NCBI RefSeq assembly: GCF_008180415.1
Contig: NZ_VTEI01000008.1
Span: 58,970-122,969, forward strand
DNA: 64,000 nucleotides
DNA from: Rossellomorea vietnamensis
GTDB lineage: Bacteria; Bacillota; Bacilli; Bacillales; Bacillaceae_B
Direction: 5' to 3'
Notes under the pieces: model-generated
Told to the model about the DNA's origin: nothing
What the model saw: only the letters and a program-made list of their open reading frames with translations
Database searches by the model: none
Part shown: positions 46,886 to 55,499 of the stretch, one piece after another
Numbering within the stretch: position 1 is the stretch's first letter
Layout: every line of letters begins with the position of its first letter
Translations under genes and position numbers: made by a program

Positions 46886-48154
46886 ATGAAAAAGTTCAAA
46901 GAAATATTTCAAAATCCAACATTCACCAAATTATTTTTCGCCAATTTCACTTCGCATATGGGAAGCGTGATTGGACTCACGGCTTTTATGTTTTACCTTC
47001 TGGACCGGTTTTCGGAACAACCTGTCTATGCATCTCTTACAGAAATGATGTATTCGGTACCGACACTTGCAGTATTTTTCCTGGTCGGAGTTCTGGCTGA
47101 CAGGATGGACAGGAAGAAGATTGCGTACTACTGTGATACGATCAGTGCCGTCTTGTCGGTTGTATTATTGGGAGCGATTTTGATCGGATGGATGCCTTTT
47201 ATATTCTTTATCCTGTTTTTGAGAAGCGCCGTTCAGAAGTTTTTCTTTCCTGCTGAACAGGGAATTTTGCAGGGCGTCTTATCTAAGGATGATTACTCGA
47301 CAGCAGCGGGACTCAATCAAATGGTCATGAGTCTTTTCATGCTTCTTGGAAATGGAATTGCCATCCTGATATACTGGCTGGCAGGAATTTACGGTGCCGT
47401 CGTGGTGGATGCTCTTAGTTTTATCATCAGCGCCATATTAATTAAAAAATGCCAGGTCCCTGTTGAAGCAAGGCTGCCTAATGGCCATCATAAATTGAAG
47501 GACCTCAGCTTTTCTTTTATCATGAGGGACTTCAAGCTGGGCATGCTGTATATCTTTAATCACAAGCTTTTAATGAGTCTTATCGGCGGTTTTTTTGTTT
47601 TCGGTGTAGTCAATGGCGGGTTCTCCGTCATGCCGATCTTCATATTAAAATACAAATTGGCGCCGGAAACGTACGAGGAATATTCGATTCTGCTTGGAGC
47701 AGCCTTCGGGGCAGGAGTCCTCATCGGCAGTGTGATTGCATCCGTGCTGACTCAAAAATTCAAGTTTCATCAGTTGATCGTTGCGGGCTTGACGATATCG
47801 GGCAGCTTTATCATTCTGTCCTCTTTTGCAACGTCAACATGGGTCTTCTTGGCTGTCATCTTTCTTGCAGCACTGGGTCTTCCTCTGGTGAACATAGCGA
47901 TAGGCGGCTGGATGCCGAGCATCATTGAGCCAAAGATGATGGGCCGTGTACAAGGGTGGATCAGTCCGATTATGATGCTTTCACAATCCATAACACTGGG
48001 CTTCATCGCTGTCAGTTTTCCGGCCATCCTAAGCATCGAGATGCTGTATTGGATAGTCGGTGGATCCCTCATGCTGGTGGGTGTATTCTATACGATTATC
48101 CTGCCTAAGTTCATGAAGGAGGCTGATGACGTTCAGCCTGCAGTTGTTTCCTAA
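46886..48154 (+). CDS. MFS transporter (macrolide-efflux-like)
   Basis: About 422 residues and 12 predicted helices. The start FKEIFQNPTFTKLFFANFTSHMG and the motif-A-like loop GVLADRMDRKKIAYY are typical of the MefA-like/MFS_3 branch. The C-terminal half repeats the pattern (GWMPSIIEPKMMGRVQGW). ATG 46886 follows GGGAGAAATC; an in-frame ATG seven codons earlier is less well placed. Drug or metabolite export is inferred from family only. The gene runs directly into a family B element whose outer arms look like its split terminator. Confidence 0.87.
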   Translation: MKKFKEIFQNPTFTKLFFANFTSHMGSVIGLTAFMFYLLDRFSEQPVYASLTEMMYSVPTLAVFFLVGVLADRMDRKKIAYYCDTISAVLSVVLLGAILIGWMPFIFFILFLRSAVQKFFFPAEQGILQGVLSKDDYSTAAGLNQMVMSLFMLLGNGIAILIYWLAGIYGAVVVDALSFIISAILIKKCQVPVEARLPNGHHKLKDLSFSFIMRDFKLGMLYIFNHKLLMSLIGGFFVFGVVNGGFSVMPIFILKYKLAPETYEEYSILLGAAFGAGVLIGSVIASVLTQKFKFHQLIVAGLTISGSFIILSSFATSTWVFLAVIFLAALGLPLVNIAIGGWMPSIIEPKMMGRVQGWISPIMMLSQSITLGFIAVSFPAILSIEMLYWIVGGSLMLVGVFYTIILPKFMKEADDVQPAVVS

Positions 48155-48166
48155 TACAATCATGTG

Positions 48167-49023
48167 AAAAAGGACTGCTCTAAGAAAGTGCATTGAAAAT
48201 CTAACGAATTTTATAAGGCTCTTTTCGTAAACTCTGTTGCTATTTGATACTAATTCCGAAAAGACAACCATATTAAGAGAGGTGAAAATTAGTAACGCCA
48301 AAAACTCTCGATATGAGATAAACTTTTAGTAACCGGGGATATCCGAGTAACAAAATATGCGAAATAGCCTTTTATAATCTACTTGTTAAGACCAAACCAA
48401 AGATAAAGTCAACTTTCCTTCCTTAAATAGAAAGAAAAGTTGACTTTTTTCTTTGGAAGCAATGTATATGCTGCTTTCTTTACTACATCAGCTTTAGAAT
48501 GTTTTGATGACTTTTGGAACATTTGCCAGCCGGGGCTGAAAGGGTCTTTTTTCATCTAGTCGAAGGAAAGACGCTGGTTCAATCCAGTGACCTATAGCAC
48601 TTATCCATGTCGTTCAGTATTTTAGAAAATAAATAGAGGAAAAAAGTTCCCTTATTTACTACAAAACACTAAAAAGAGCTAAAATAGGGGAATAAATTCC
48701 CCTTATTTAACTTAATACACTAGAAAAATGTGCCTTTTTATCATATAAAGGAAAAAAGTTCCTCTATTCTCCCCAAACTGAGCTTTAATTTGCAAATAAG
48801 GGAAAAAAGTTCCCTTATTTTTACCGCCGGGTACCCAATTAAGGAAATGACAGGCCGCTTTTAAAATAAAGCCCATTTCATCAGGCCTACACCCAAGTGG
48901 AGTGGGCATCTTGAACGCAAACCAACACTGTTTTCATACATCTGAAGCGGAAAAGACCCGATTCTGCAAGTAAAAGTCTTGGGTGGACTTTTTTCAGTGA
49001 CCTGCTCTAAGAGGAGTCCTTTT
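48167..49023. repeat. family B hairpin-rich element, copy B4, carrying a nested family A element
   Basis: The core runs from CATTGAAAATCTAAC (near 48190) to GGACTTTTTTCAGTGACC (near 48985). It includes the AAAGTCAACT hairpin (48413-48457) and four hairpins centred near 48645, 48695, 48757 and 48806. Outer arms AAAAAGGACTGCTCTAAG and CTCTAAGAGGAGTCCTTTT pair with each other and resemble a terminator of the preceding MFS gene. A family A copy interrupts the left part. Two frames inside are not genes. Confidence 0.85.
48217..48369. mobile_element. family A MITE-like element, copy A5, nested in B4 with perfect 8-bp duplication
   Basis: The element begins ggctcttttcgtaaactctg and ends caaaatatgcgaaatagcc. 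Both flanks are ttttataa. Removing it and one flank restores the continuous family B sequence seen in copy B1 (atctatcaagtttaataatctg), so A inserted after B. Confidence 0.92.
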
Positions 49024-49422
49024 GTGCTGCCGTATATAAATAACTTTGGTATAGAGTTGAATCCTGAATTGGGATTATGTACGAAACGGCTCATCGCAGC
49101 AACGATTTTTTTGGTGCTATAGTAACATACTTTCCAGCCAGTCACGGTAAAATAGGAAGTGAATAGAAGAGCCGGGGATTATGAAACACTTCATCATCCG
49201 ATTCTCTTAGTTGGAGAGAAAAACGGGAGTCAGGTGTTTCTGAGGAGAGAATTAAGGCTCTTTTTTAAGAGTTTGATTACTAGCTTACCTTTCTCCTTGT
49301 ACCGGTGGGTGGAAATCCTTTCCTTTTACAAAGCCGCATTCTTTGCGAAAACTACCTGAAAAAAAAGAGAGCATCCCATCAATATTCGATAAACCACCAC
49401 GCTTAAAAAATCCACAAAAAAA
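49024..49422. other. intergenic region with a relic of a family A element
   Basis: From about 49256 to 49357 the sequence ggctcttttttaagagtttg ... ggaaatcctttccttttaca ... ctttgcgaaaactacct resembles a degraded family A (long type) element without a recognisable target duplication. The remainder contains short frames with no support. Confidence 0.5.
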
Positions 49423-49447
49423 TGAACGAAATCCAAAGTTATCCGTC
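49423..49447 (+). promoter_or_regulatory. SigY-type ECF promoter of the sigY operon
   Basis: TGAACG (49423-49428) and CGTC (49444-49447) are separated by 15 bases, matching the known autoregulatory SigY promoter pattern (TGAACG ... CGTC) of B. subtilis. It lies about 50 bases ahead of sigY, so sigY probably controls its own operon. Confidence 0.8.
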
Positions 49448-49496
49448 TTATAGATGAATCAGCCTAAAGCTGAACAAAAAGTGAGGAATTTTAAGG

Positions 49497-50045
49497 ATGG
49501 AAGAGAAAGAGTTGATTAAAAAAGCAAAAAAAGGAGATCACAAAGCCTTTGCTGTTCTTTTCAAAGACAATTATCCTTTCCTTGTAAAATATCTCGTAAA
49601 GGTAACGATGAATCGCGACCTTGCTGAAGAGCTTGCTCAGGATACCATGGCTAAATGTGTGGAAAAGATTCATCTTTATAACGGGAAAGCTAAATTATCC
49701 TCCTGGCTGATGACGATTGCCACAAACCGGTTCATCGATTTACAGCGAAAGCGGAAAAAAGAAAGAGATTGGCAGCAGGAAGAAATCAATCTGCGGAAGA
49801 TGAAATGGGAGATTCAATCAAGGAATGAAGAATGGACTGATTTAATGGAAGCTTTATCAAAGCTTTCAGAAGATGTCAGGCTGCCGATTGTGCTGAAGCA
49901 TTACTATGGATTTTCCTATGAAGAGATCTCAGAAATGGTCAAACTGCCTGAAGGAACGGTGAAATCCCGGATCCATCATGGAATAAAGACCTTGCGAAAG
50001 GAGTTGCGAGTGGATGAAACAAGAAAAACAGGAGCAGCAAAATGA
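49497..50045 (+). CDS. sigY: ECF RNA polymerase sigma factor SigY
   Basis: This 182-residue ECF sigma factor has region 2 (KAFAVLFKDNYPFLVKYLV, then DLAEELAQDTMAKC and LSSWLMTIATNRFID) and region 4 (LPIVLKHYYGFSYEEISEMV, then LPEGTVKSRIHHGIKTL). Identification as SigY rests on the autoregulatory promoter, the length and the overlapping yxlC-like gene that follows. ATG 49497 is weakly placed after GTGAGGAA. In B. subtilis SigY responds to stress and nitrogen starvation and drives its own operon. Confidence 0.9.
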   Translation: MEEKELIKKAKKGDHKAFAVLFKDNYPFLVKYLVKVTMNRDLAEELAQDTMAKCVEKIHLYNGKAKLSSWLMTIATNRFIDLQRKRKKERDWQQEEINLRKMKWEIQSRNEEWTDLMEALSKLSEDVRLPIVLKHYYGFSYEEISEMVKLPEGTVKSRIHHGIKTLRKELRVDETRKTGAAK

Positions 50046-50346
50046 CTGGGAAGACCTGCATGGCCTTTTTGAAGAAAGCTTTCAAGAAATAGATAGAGAC
50101 ATAGAAGATCATACGCCTTCCGGGCAGTGGTTCGAGCAGTTTACCCTAAGCCAGCAGGAAGCCCTGAAGCGGAAGTATCGAAAAGAATTAATTATTTTCC
50201 TTGTGCTGGCTGTCTTGATAATAAGTGTAATTCTATTTGTACTATATGAAAGCCTGCTCCTCTTCGCTGTGATTCAGGGTATCACTATCCTTGCGGCAGC
50301 AGGATACGGTGGGGCAGCTTACTATAAGCAGGTGAAGAGAATATGA
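50014..50346 (+). CDS. yxlC: YxlC-like anti-sigma Y component
   Basis: The 110-residue protein has a hydrophilic N-terminal half (DWEDLHGLFEESFQEIDRD) and two membrane helices (LIIFLVLAVLIISVILFVLY and LFAVIQGITILAAAGYGG). This is the layout of YxlC, part of the membrane anti-SigY complex. It overlaps sigY by 32 bases and starts at an ATG after AAAGGAG, so synthesis is coupled to the sigma factor. Confidence 0.85.
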   Translation: MKQEKQEQQNDWEDLHGLFEESFQEIDRDIEDHTPSGQWFEQFTLSQQEALKRKYRKELIIFLVLAVLIISVILFVLYESLLLFAVIQGITILAAAGYGGAAYYKQVKRI

Positions 50347-50540
50347 CACAAGAAGAGGTTCTGACACTTCTGATTGTCGCACCGCTTCTCCTGCTGCAAA
50401 GTCTGTTCTTGTTTACAGACGCCAGGAAAAGAGGTCATAAGTATTGGTTTTGGGGATTATGGGCGTTGATACAGTGTCCACTTCCCTTGTTGTTTTATTT
50501 TATCTTTGCACGAAAAATTTTCAGTGAAAAGAAAGATTGA
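50343..50540 (+). CDS. small membrane protein of the YxlD/YxlE (PLDc_N-like) type
   Basis: This 65-residue two-helix protein (LTLLIVAPLLLLQSLFLF, then WFWGLWALIQCPLPLLFYFI) carries the DARKRGHKYWFWGLWA motif seen in phospholipase-D-nuclease N-terminal-like small proteins, including YxlD and YxlE. It overlaps yxlC by four bases and is likely the second anti-SigY component. Only one of the two B. subtilis paralogues is present here, so I do not choose between the symbols. Confidence 0.8.
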   Translation: MTQEEVLTLLIVAPLLLLQSLFLFTDARKRGHKYWFWGLWALIQCPLPLLFYFIFARKIFSEKKD

Positions 50541-50552
50541 GGAGGAGTTAAA

Positions 50553-50867
50553 ATGATCGTTGTGACAACTGAAACGGTACCAGGAAAGGAAATCGTAGAG
50601 CTGAAGGGATTTGTAAGAGGAAGTACAGTCCAGGCGAAGCATATTGGAAAGGATATTATCGCTGGCTTAAAGACCATTGTAGGCGGAGAAATCAGTGAAT
50701 ATAGTGAATTGATGGAACAGGCAAGACAGCAGGCGATTGATCGGATGGTCAAAGAAGCTGAACAAAAAGGAGCCAATGCGATTGTAACAGTTCGTTTCGA
50801 AACTTCAGCTGTCATGCAGAATGCGTCTGAAATTATTGCCTATGGAACAGCCGTTGTAGTGGCATAG
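50553..50867 (+). CDS. YbjQ/UPF0145 family protein
   Basis: This 104-residue protein (VVTTETVPGKEIVELKGFV, then EQKGANAIVTVRFETS and IIAYGTAVVV) belongs to the UPF0145/YbjQ fold family, a small pentameric domain sometimes annotated as heavy-metal-binding. It is 12 bases downstream of the yxl-like gene with its own GGAGG, so it is probably the last gene of the sigY operon. The ABC transporter genes yxlF/yxlG found there in B. subtilis are absent. Confidence 0.88.
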   Translation: MIVVTTETVPGKEIVELKGFVRGSTVQAKHIGKDIIAGLKTIVGGEISEYSELMEQARQQAIDRMVKEAEQKGANAIVTVRFETSAVMQNASEIIAYGTAVVVA

Positions 50868-50951
50868 CAAAGGAATTTCCTGCATAAGATTTGTACTGTG
50901 CCCGCACCTGAAGAAAAGTGAAGGAATAACATGAATAATCCGAAAATAAAA

Positions 50952-50980
50952 TTGACACTGTCAGTTAAGAGTGGTAATGT
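50952..50980 (+). promoter_or_regulatory. possible SigA promoter of the bmr leader-bmrCD operon
   Basis: TTGACA at 50952-50957 is followed after 17 bases by TAATGT (50975-50980), a weak -10. It lies about 40 bases ahead of the leader peptide. Confidence 0.45.
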
Positions 50981-51021
50981 TATCAAGTATTAGTAAATTA
51001 TTGAAAAAGGAGGGTAACGTG

Positions 51022-51108
51022 ATGATGATTATATTGAATTGTACTACAGTCCAATTAAACCAAAATATCCACGTAACCTGTCTGGAGACTCATCCAGCCT
51101 TTTTATAA
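51022..51108 (+). CDS. 28-residue leader peptide upstream of bmrCD (BmrB-like role)
   Basis: ATG ATG at 51022 follows AAGGAGGGTAACGTG, an excellent ribosome site, and the ORF ends at TAA 51108. The peptide (MMIILNCTTVQLNQ, then CLETHPAFL) has no domain. In B. subtilis, bmrCD is controlled by ribosome-mediated attenuation through a leader peptide (BmrB) in response to translation-stalling antibiotics. Here the leader is followed by two competing hairpins and a terminator, so the same control is likely although the peptide sequence is not recognisably conserved. Confidence 0.65.
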   Translation: MMIILNCTTVQLNQNIHVTCLETHPAFL

Positions 51109-51178
51109 CCCTTTTTCATTTTAACCTTATATGAAACAGGGCACTGGTTACGTCTGTAATCGGTGCCTTCTTATGTCC

Positions 51179-51213
51179 AAAGACATACTGCCTGGCGCGG
51201 TATGTCTTTTTTT
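51179..51213 (+). terminator. attenuator terminator ahead of bmrCD
   Basis: AAAGACATAC and GTATGTCTTT pair across tgcctggcgcg and are followed by a T run. Upstream, GGGCACTGGTTAC and GTAATCGGTGCC (about 51139-51168) form another hairpin. The arrangement fits an attenuator between the leader peptide and bmrC. Confidence 0.85.
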
Positions 51214-51405
51214 GTTGTGCAGGAAGTGAATTCCACCCTTGGGAATAGTTTAACAATGACATCCACATCCAGCTTCAGCGCCCGAGGGTCCGTAACCACT
51301 GGAACGGAAATCCATTACTGTTTAAGCGTAAAAAGAAAATCCATTTAACTCGATGTAAACAGGAATTCCTGTTCACATATAAAAAAATCAAGGAGGAATG
51401 AACAA

Positions 51406-51462
51406 ATGTTGAAAGTGAGAATTGAAATGATGATGCCGATAGTGGAGACAGAAGGCGGATAG
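51406..51462 (+). CDS. 18-residue second small ORF before bmrC
   Basis: ATG 51406 follows AAGGAGGAATGAACAA. The frame encodes MLKVRIEMMMPIVETEGG and stops 31 bases before bmrC. The ribosome site is as good as that of bmrC itself. It may be a further regulatory peptide or a remnant of a longer leader. Its length makes coding uncertain. Confidence 0.5.
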   Translation: MLKVRIEMMMPIVETEGG

Positions 51463-51493
51463 TGAAGTGAAGGAAAAGGAGGACTGATCACTG

Positions 51494-53251
51494 ATGTTCA
51501 GTATTTTAGGAAAATTAAGCTGGTTTTTTAAAGAGAATTGGAAACGGTATACTGTCGCAATCGGCTTGTTGACTTTTGTGGGGATCCTGGATGTGCTGCC
51601 TCCCAAACTTGTAGGCATGGCGATAGATGACATCCATATCGGCAAGATGACAATGGATAATCTGAGCCGTTATCTTATTTGGATGGCGGTTATTCTGGTC
51701 GTCTCATACGGACTCACCTATATATGGATGTATCAATTGTTCGGAGGGGCATTTCTTGTCGAAAGAAAACTTCGCTCGAAGTTCATGGGGCATTTGCTGA
51801 AAATGACACCGGCATTCTTTGAAAAGAACCGTACGGGAGATTTAATGGCAAGAGCGACGAATGACCTGAAGGCAGTTTCGATTACAGCAGGTTTTGGAAT
51901 CCTGACGTTGATTGATTCAAGTGTATTCATGCTGACCATCCTTTTTACAATGGCTTTTTTTGTAAGCTGGAAGCTGACGCTGGCTGCTGTCTTGCCGCTG
52001 CCGTTCATGGCATGGCTCATGAAAGTATATGGGGCGAGGATTCACAAGCGGTTTACAGAAGCACAGGATGCGTTCGGGGATTTGAATGATAAAGTGCTCG
52101 AATCAGTTGCCGGAGTCCGGGTAATCAGGGCATATGTCCAGGAAAGGGCGGATGAAGGAAAGTTCGCTGAAATGACTGAGGATGTTTACAACAAAAATAT
52201 CGAAGTGGCGAAAATTGATTCACTGTTTGAACCGACTATCAAGGTCCTGGTGGGCCTAAGCTATTTGATCGGATTGGGGTATGGAGCCTACCTGGTGTTT
52301 CATCAGACCATCACACTGGGTGAGCTGGTCTCATTTAATGTATATCTGGGAATGTTGATTTGGCCCATGTTTGCCGTTGGGGAGCTGATCAATGTTATGC
52401 AAAGGGGGAACGCCTCGCTGGACCGCGTCCAGGAAACCTTAAATTATGAGGAAGATGTAAAAAATCCTGCTCATCCCAAATTTGCGGGGGCCCCTGAAAC
52501 CATCAGTTTTGAAGAAGTGGATTTCCAGTATCCTTCATCAAAAGTAAATAACTTGAGAGGAATTAACTTAAAGCTTCAAAAAGGTCAGACACTCGGGATC
52601 GTAGGCAAAACCGGAAGTGGAAAAACAACCGTCATTAAGCAGCTTCTTAGGGAGTATCCTCATGGAGATGGAAGACTTGCCATTAACGATATCCCAATAG
52701 AAGAGCAGGACCTGCAAAGTGTTAGAGATTGGATTGGTTATGTACCGCAAGATCACGTTTTATTTTCGAGAACCGTAAAAGAAAACATTCTCTTTGGCCA
52801 TCCAGATGCGTCTGAGGCTCAATTGGAAAAAGCGATTGAACTTGCTGACTTCCAAAAAGATCTTGAAATGCTTCCTGACCGGCTTGCCACTCTCGTAGGG
52901 GAAAAAGGGGTTGCATTGTCTGGCGGCCAGAAGCAGCGCATTTCAATCGCTCGTGCTCTCATTAAAAACCCGGAGATTCTTATTCTCGATGATTCGCTGT
53001 CGGCAGTAGATGCCAAAACAGAGGCGAAAATCATTGAGAACATCCGGAAAGAGAGAAACGGGAAAACCACGATCATCACGACTCACAGACTTTCTGCTGT
53101 AGAACATGCGGACTGGATTGTTGTCCTCGATAATGGTGTCGTAACAGAAGAAGGCACCCATGAAATATTGCTGCGTAACCATGGCTGGTATAAAGAGCAA
53201 TATGACCGCCAGCAAGTTGAAGAGTCCTCGTCCCAGGAGGTAAAAATATGA
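51494..53251 (+). CDS. bmrC: multidrug ABC transporter half BmrC (YheI)
   Basis: The 585-residue half-transporter matches B. subtilis BmrC in length. Six membrane helices are followed by a nucleotide-binding domain: Walker A GIVGKTGSGKTTVIKQ, signature LSGGQKQRISIARAL, Walker B ILILDDSLSAVD. The residue after Walker B is Asp rather than the catalytic Glu, marking the degenerate site of a heterodimeric exporter; BmrD supplies the competent one. It pairs with BmrD (four-base overlap) to export several drugs. ATG 51494 follows AAAGGAGG. Confidence 0.95.
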   Translation: MFSILGKLSWFFKENWKRYTVAIGLLTFVGILDVLPPKLVGMAIDDIHIGKMTMDNLSRYLIWMAVILVVSYGLTYIWMYQLFGGAFLVERKLRSKFMGHLLKMTPAFFEKNRTGDLMARATNDLKAVSITAGFGILTLIDSSVFMLTILFTMAFFVSWKLTLAAVLPLPFMAWLMKVYGARIHKRFTEAQDAFGDLNDKVLESVAGVRVIRAYVQERADEGKFAEMTEDVYNKNIEVAKIDSLFEPTIKVLVGLSYLIGLGYGAYLVFHQTITLGELVSFNVYLGMLIWPMFAVGELINVMQRGNASLDRVQETLNYEEDVKNPAHPKFAGAPETISFEEVDFQYPSSKVNNLRGINLKLQKGQTLGIVGKTGSGKTTVIKQLLREYPHGDGRLAINDIPIEEQDLQSVRDWIGYVPQDHVLFSRTVKENILFGHPDASEAQLEKAIELADFQKDLEMLPDRLATLVGEKGVALSGGQKQRISIARALIKNPEILILDDSLSAVDAKTEAKIIENIRKERNGKTTIITTHRLSAVEHADWIVVLDNGVVTEEGTHEILLRNHGWYKEQYDRQQVEESSSQEVKI

Positions 53252-55266
53252 GTGTAGGTAAACGTTTATTACAATATGCATTAATTTATAAAAAAACAAT
53301 TCTGGCTGCTCTGCTGATGCTTACGGTATCAGTGGCTGCCGACCTGGCTGGACCTTTCATCGCAAAGAAGCTTATAGATGAGCATATACTGGGGATTGAA
53401 ACAACCTGGTACCAGTCGGGAGAAGGCAAAGATGCGGTGAACTACCAGGGCAGCTGGTATAAACGGGAAAAATATTTCTCTGAAGATGAGGTGAAAGGAA
53501 CGGAGGTCAGGGTTCTTTCCGCGGGCAGAGATTTCTATTTCGTTGACGAGCCTGTGACGAAAGAGGGAGAGCGAAAATTCGAGGATGGCAAACTGGTTAT
53601 CACCAGGGGAGAATCCTCATCCTCCTATGATGCTGAAAAAATATCGACTGCTCAATTAATACAGTTTTATAACCCGGAAATACCGAGGATCATAACATTG
53701 CTGGCCCTCTATTTCGGCCTTCTCGTCGCGGCTTCGTTTTTTCAATATGGGCAGGGGTTTTATTTAAAAAAAGCCGCTAACCGGGTCATCCAGAAAATGA
53801 GGTCAGATGTTTTTGGCCAGATCCAAAAGCTGCCGATCCGTTATTTTGATAATTTACCCGCTGGAAAAGTGGTGGCGCGGATCACCAATGATACAGAGGC
53901 GATCAGGGAGCTGTATGTCACTGTATTGTCCACCTTCTTTACGAGTGCCATTTATATTACCGGTATTTACATCGCTTTGTTCATCCTGGATGTAAAGCTT
54001 GCAGCTCTGTGCCTGGTGCTTCTGCCAATCATAGCGGTGTGGACGATTCTCTACAGAAAATATGCGTCCCATTACAACCATGTCATACGGTCGAAAGTCA
54101 GTGACATCAACGCAATGATCAATGAGTCCATACAGGGGATGAACATCATTCAGGCGTTCAGCCGTGAAAAAAAATCACAGGCTGAATTCGAAGAGTTGAA
54201 TGAAACGCACTATGAGTACCAAAATAAAATGCTCAGCCTCAATTCCATGACATCACACAACCTGGTGGGGGTACTGAGGAATATTACATTTGTAGCATTC
54301 ATTTGGTATTTCGGCGGAAGTGCCATTGGTGCCTCTTCGGTTGTATCACTGGGAGTGCTTTACGCCTTTGTGGATTATATCAACAGGCTTTTTCAGCCGA
54401 TCACAGGGATTGTGAACCAGCTTGCCAACCTTGAGCAGGCACTAGTCGCCGGGGAGAGGGTCTTCGAACTGCTGGATGAAGAGGGCACTTCTGTGGAGGA
54501 CGAGAGAATTCAGCGATATACAGGAAATGTCCTTTTTCATAGTGTTTACTTCGGCTATAAAGAGAATGAATACGTGTTGAAAGATATCTCTTTTGGAGCT
54601 AAACAGGGGGAGACTGTGGCACTCGTCGGCCATACAGGCTCCGGGAAAAGTTCCATCATGAATCTGCTCTTCCGCTTCTATGATTGTGATAAAGGTGAGA
54701 TTTTGATAGATGGGAAAAATATCAAGGAGATTCCTTATCAAACCATTCGTGAACACATGGGAATCGTACTTCAAGATCCTTATCTGTTCACTGGTACTAT
54801 CGCTTCAAATGTAAGCCTGGATGATCCCTGGATTTCGAGGGAAAAGGTTGAGGAGGCGTTAAATGCTGTTGGTGCCGGCAAAGTTTTTCATAACCTGGAA
54901 AACGGTTATGACGAACCTGTCATAGAAAAAGGCAGCACGCTTTCTTCGGGACAGAGGCAATTGATTTCTTTTGCAAGGGCATTGGCATTCGATCCGGCCA
55001 TTCTGATTCTCGATGAAGCGACGTCCAGCATCGATACTGAAACCGAAGCAGTGATTCAGGAGGCGATGGAGGTGTTGAAAGAAGGCCGTACCACTTTCAT
55101 CATTGCCCACCGTCTGTCAACAATCAAGAATGCAGATCAAATCATTGTATTGGATAAAGGAACCATCGCCGAAAAAGGCTCGCATGATGAATTGATGGAG
55201 CTGAAAGGGCGCTACTATCAAATGTATGAACTGCAGCAAGGAAAGCAGATGGGGCACGCTGGTTAG
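53248..55266 (+). CDS. bmrD: multidrug ABC transporter half BmrD (YheH)
   Basis: 672 residues, close to B. subtilis BmrD (673). The first helix is followed by the characteristic extra outer domain (TTWYQSGEGKDAVNYQGSWY through about residue 140). The rest of the membrane domain comes next, then an ATPase domain with Walker A LVGHTGSGKSSIMNLL, signature LSSGQRQLISFARAL, Walker B ILILDEATSSID with the catalytic Glu, and the switch IIAHRLSTI. It forms the heterodimer with BmrC. Confidence 0.95.
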   Translation: MSVGKRLLQYALIYKKTILAALLMLTVSVAADLAGPFIAKKLIDEHILGIETTWYQSGEGKDAVNYQGSWYKREKYFSEDEVKGTEVRVLSAGRDFYFVDEPVTKEGERKFEDGKLVITRGESSSSYDAEKISTAQLIQFYNPEIPRIITLLALYFGLLVAASFFQYGQGFYLKKAANRVIQKMRSDVFGQIQKLPIRYFDNLPAGKVVARITNDTEAIRELYVTVLSTFFTSAIYITGIYIALFILDVKLAALCLVLLPIIAVWTILYRKYASHYNHVIRSKVSDINAMINESIQGMNIIQAFSREKKSQAEFEELNETHYEYQNKMLSLNSMTSHNLVGVLRNITFVAFIWYFGGSAIGASSVVSLGVLYAFVDYINRLFQPITGIVNQLANLEQALVAGERVFELLDEEGTSVEDERIQRYTGNVLFHSVYFGYKENEYVLKDISFGAKQGETVALVGHTGSGKSSIMNLLFRFYDCDKGEILIDGKNIKEIPYQTIREHMGIVLQDPYLFTGTIASNVSLDDPWISREKVEEALNAVGAGKVFHNLENGYDEPVIEKGSTLSSGQRQLISFARALAFDPAILILDEATSSIDTETEAVIQEAMEVLKEGRTTFIIAHRLSTIKNADQIIVLDKGTIAEKGSHDELMELKGRYYQMYELQQGKQMGHAG

Positions 55267-55324
55267 AAATTAAACTGGTAAGCAGTTCAAGTACAGGCAG
55301 GATGTATGAGAGTATGAAACCACA

Positions 55325-55358
55325 GAAAGAGTGTGTCATTATGACATGCTCTTTTCTT
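55325..55358 (+). terminator. intrinsic terminator of the bmrCD operon
   Basis: AAAGAGTGTGTCAT and ATGACATGCTCTTTTC pair with one loop base and are followed by T-rich sequence. Confidence 0.82.
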
Positions 55359-55499
55359 TGAATGATTTTTGAATGCTGCTGTTAAGAATCATTTTCAATA
55401 TAATGATGCTGGATAAGTTGACTTCAATATAAGTATGAGATCTAGTTTTTTCTGAACAGAATTGATAGTATTAAAAATTTATTAGGAGGAGTTCAGATA

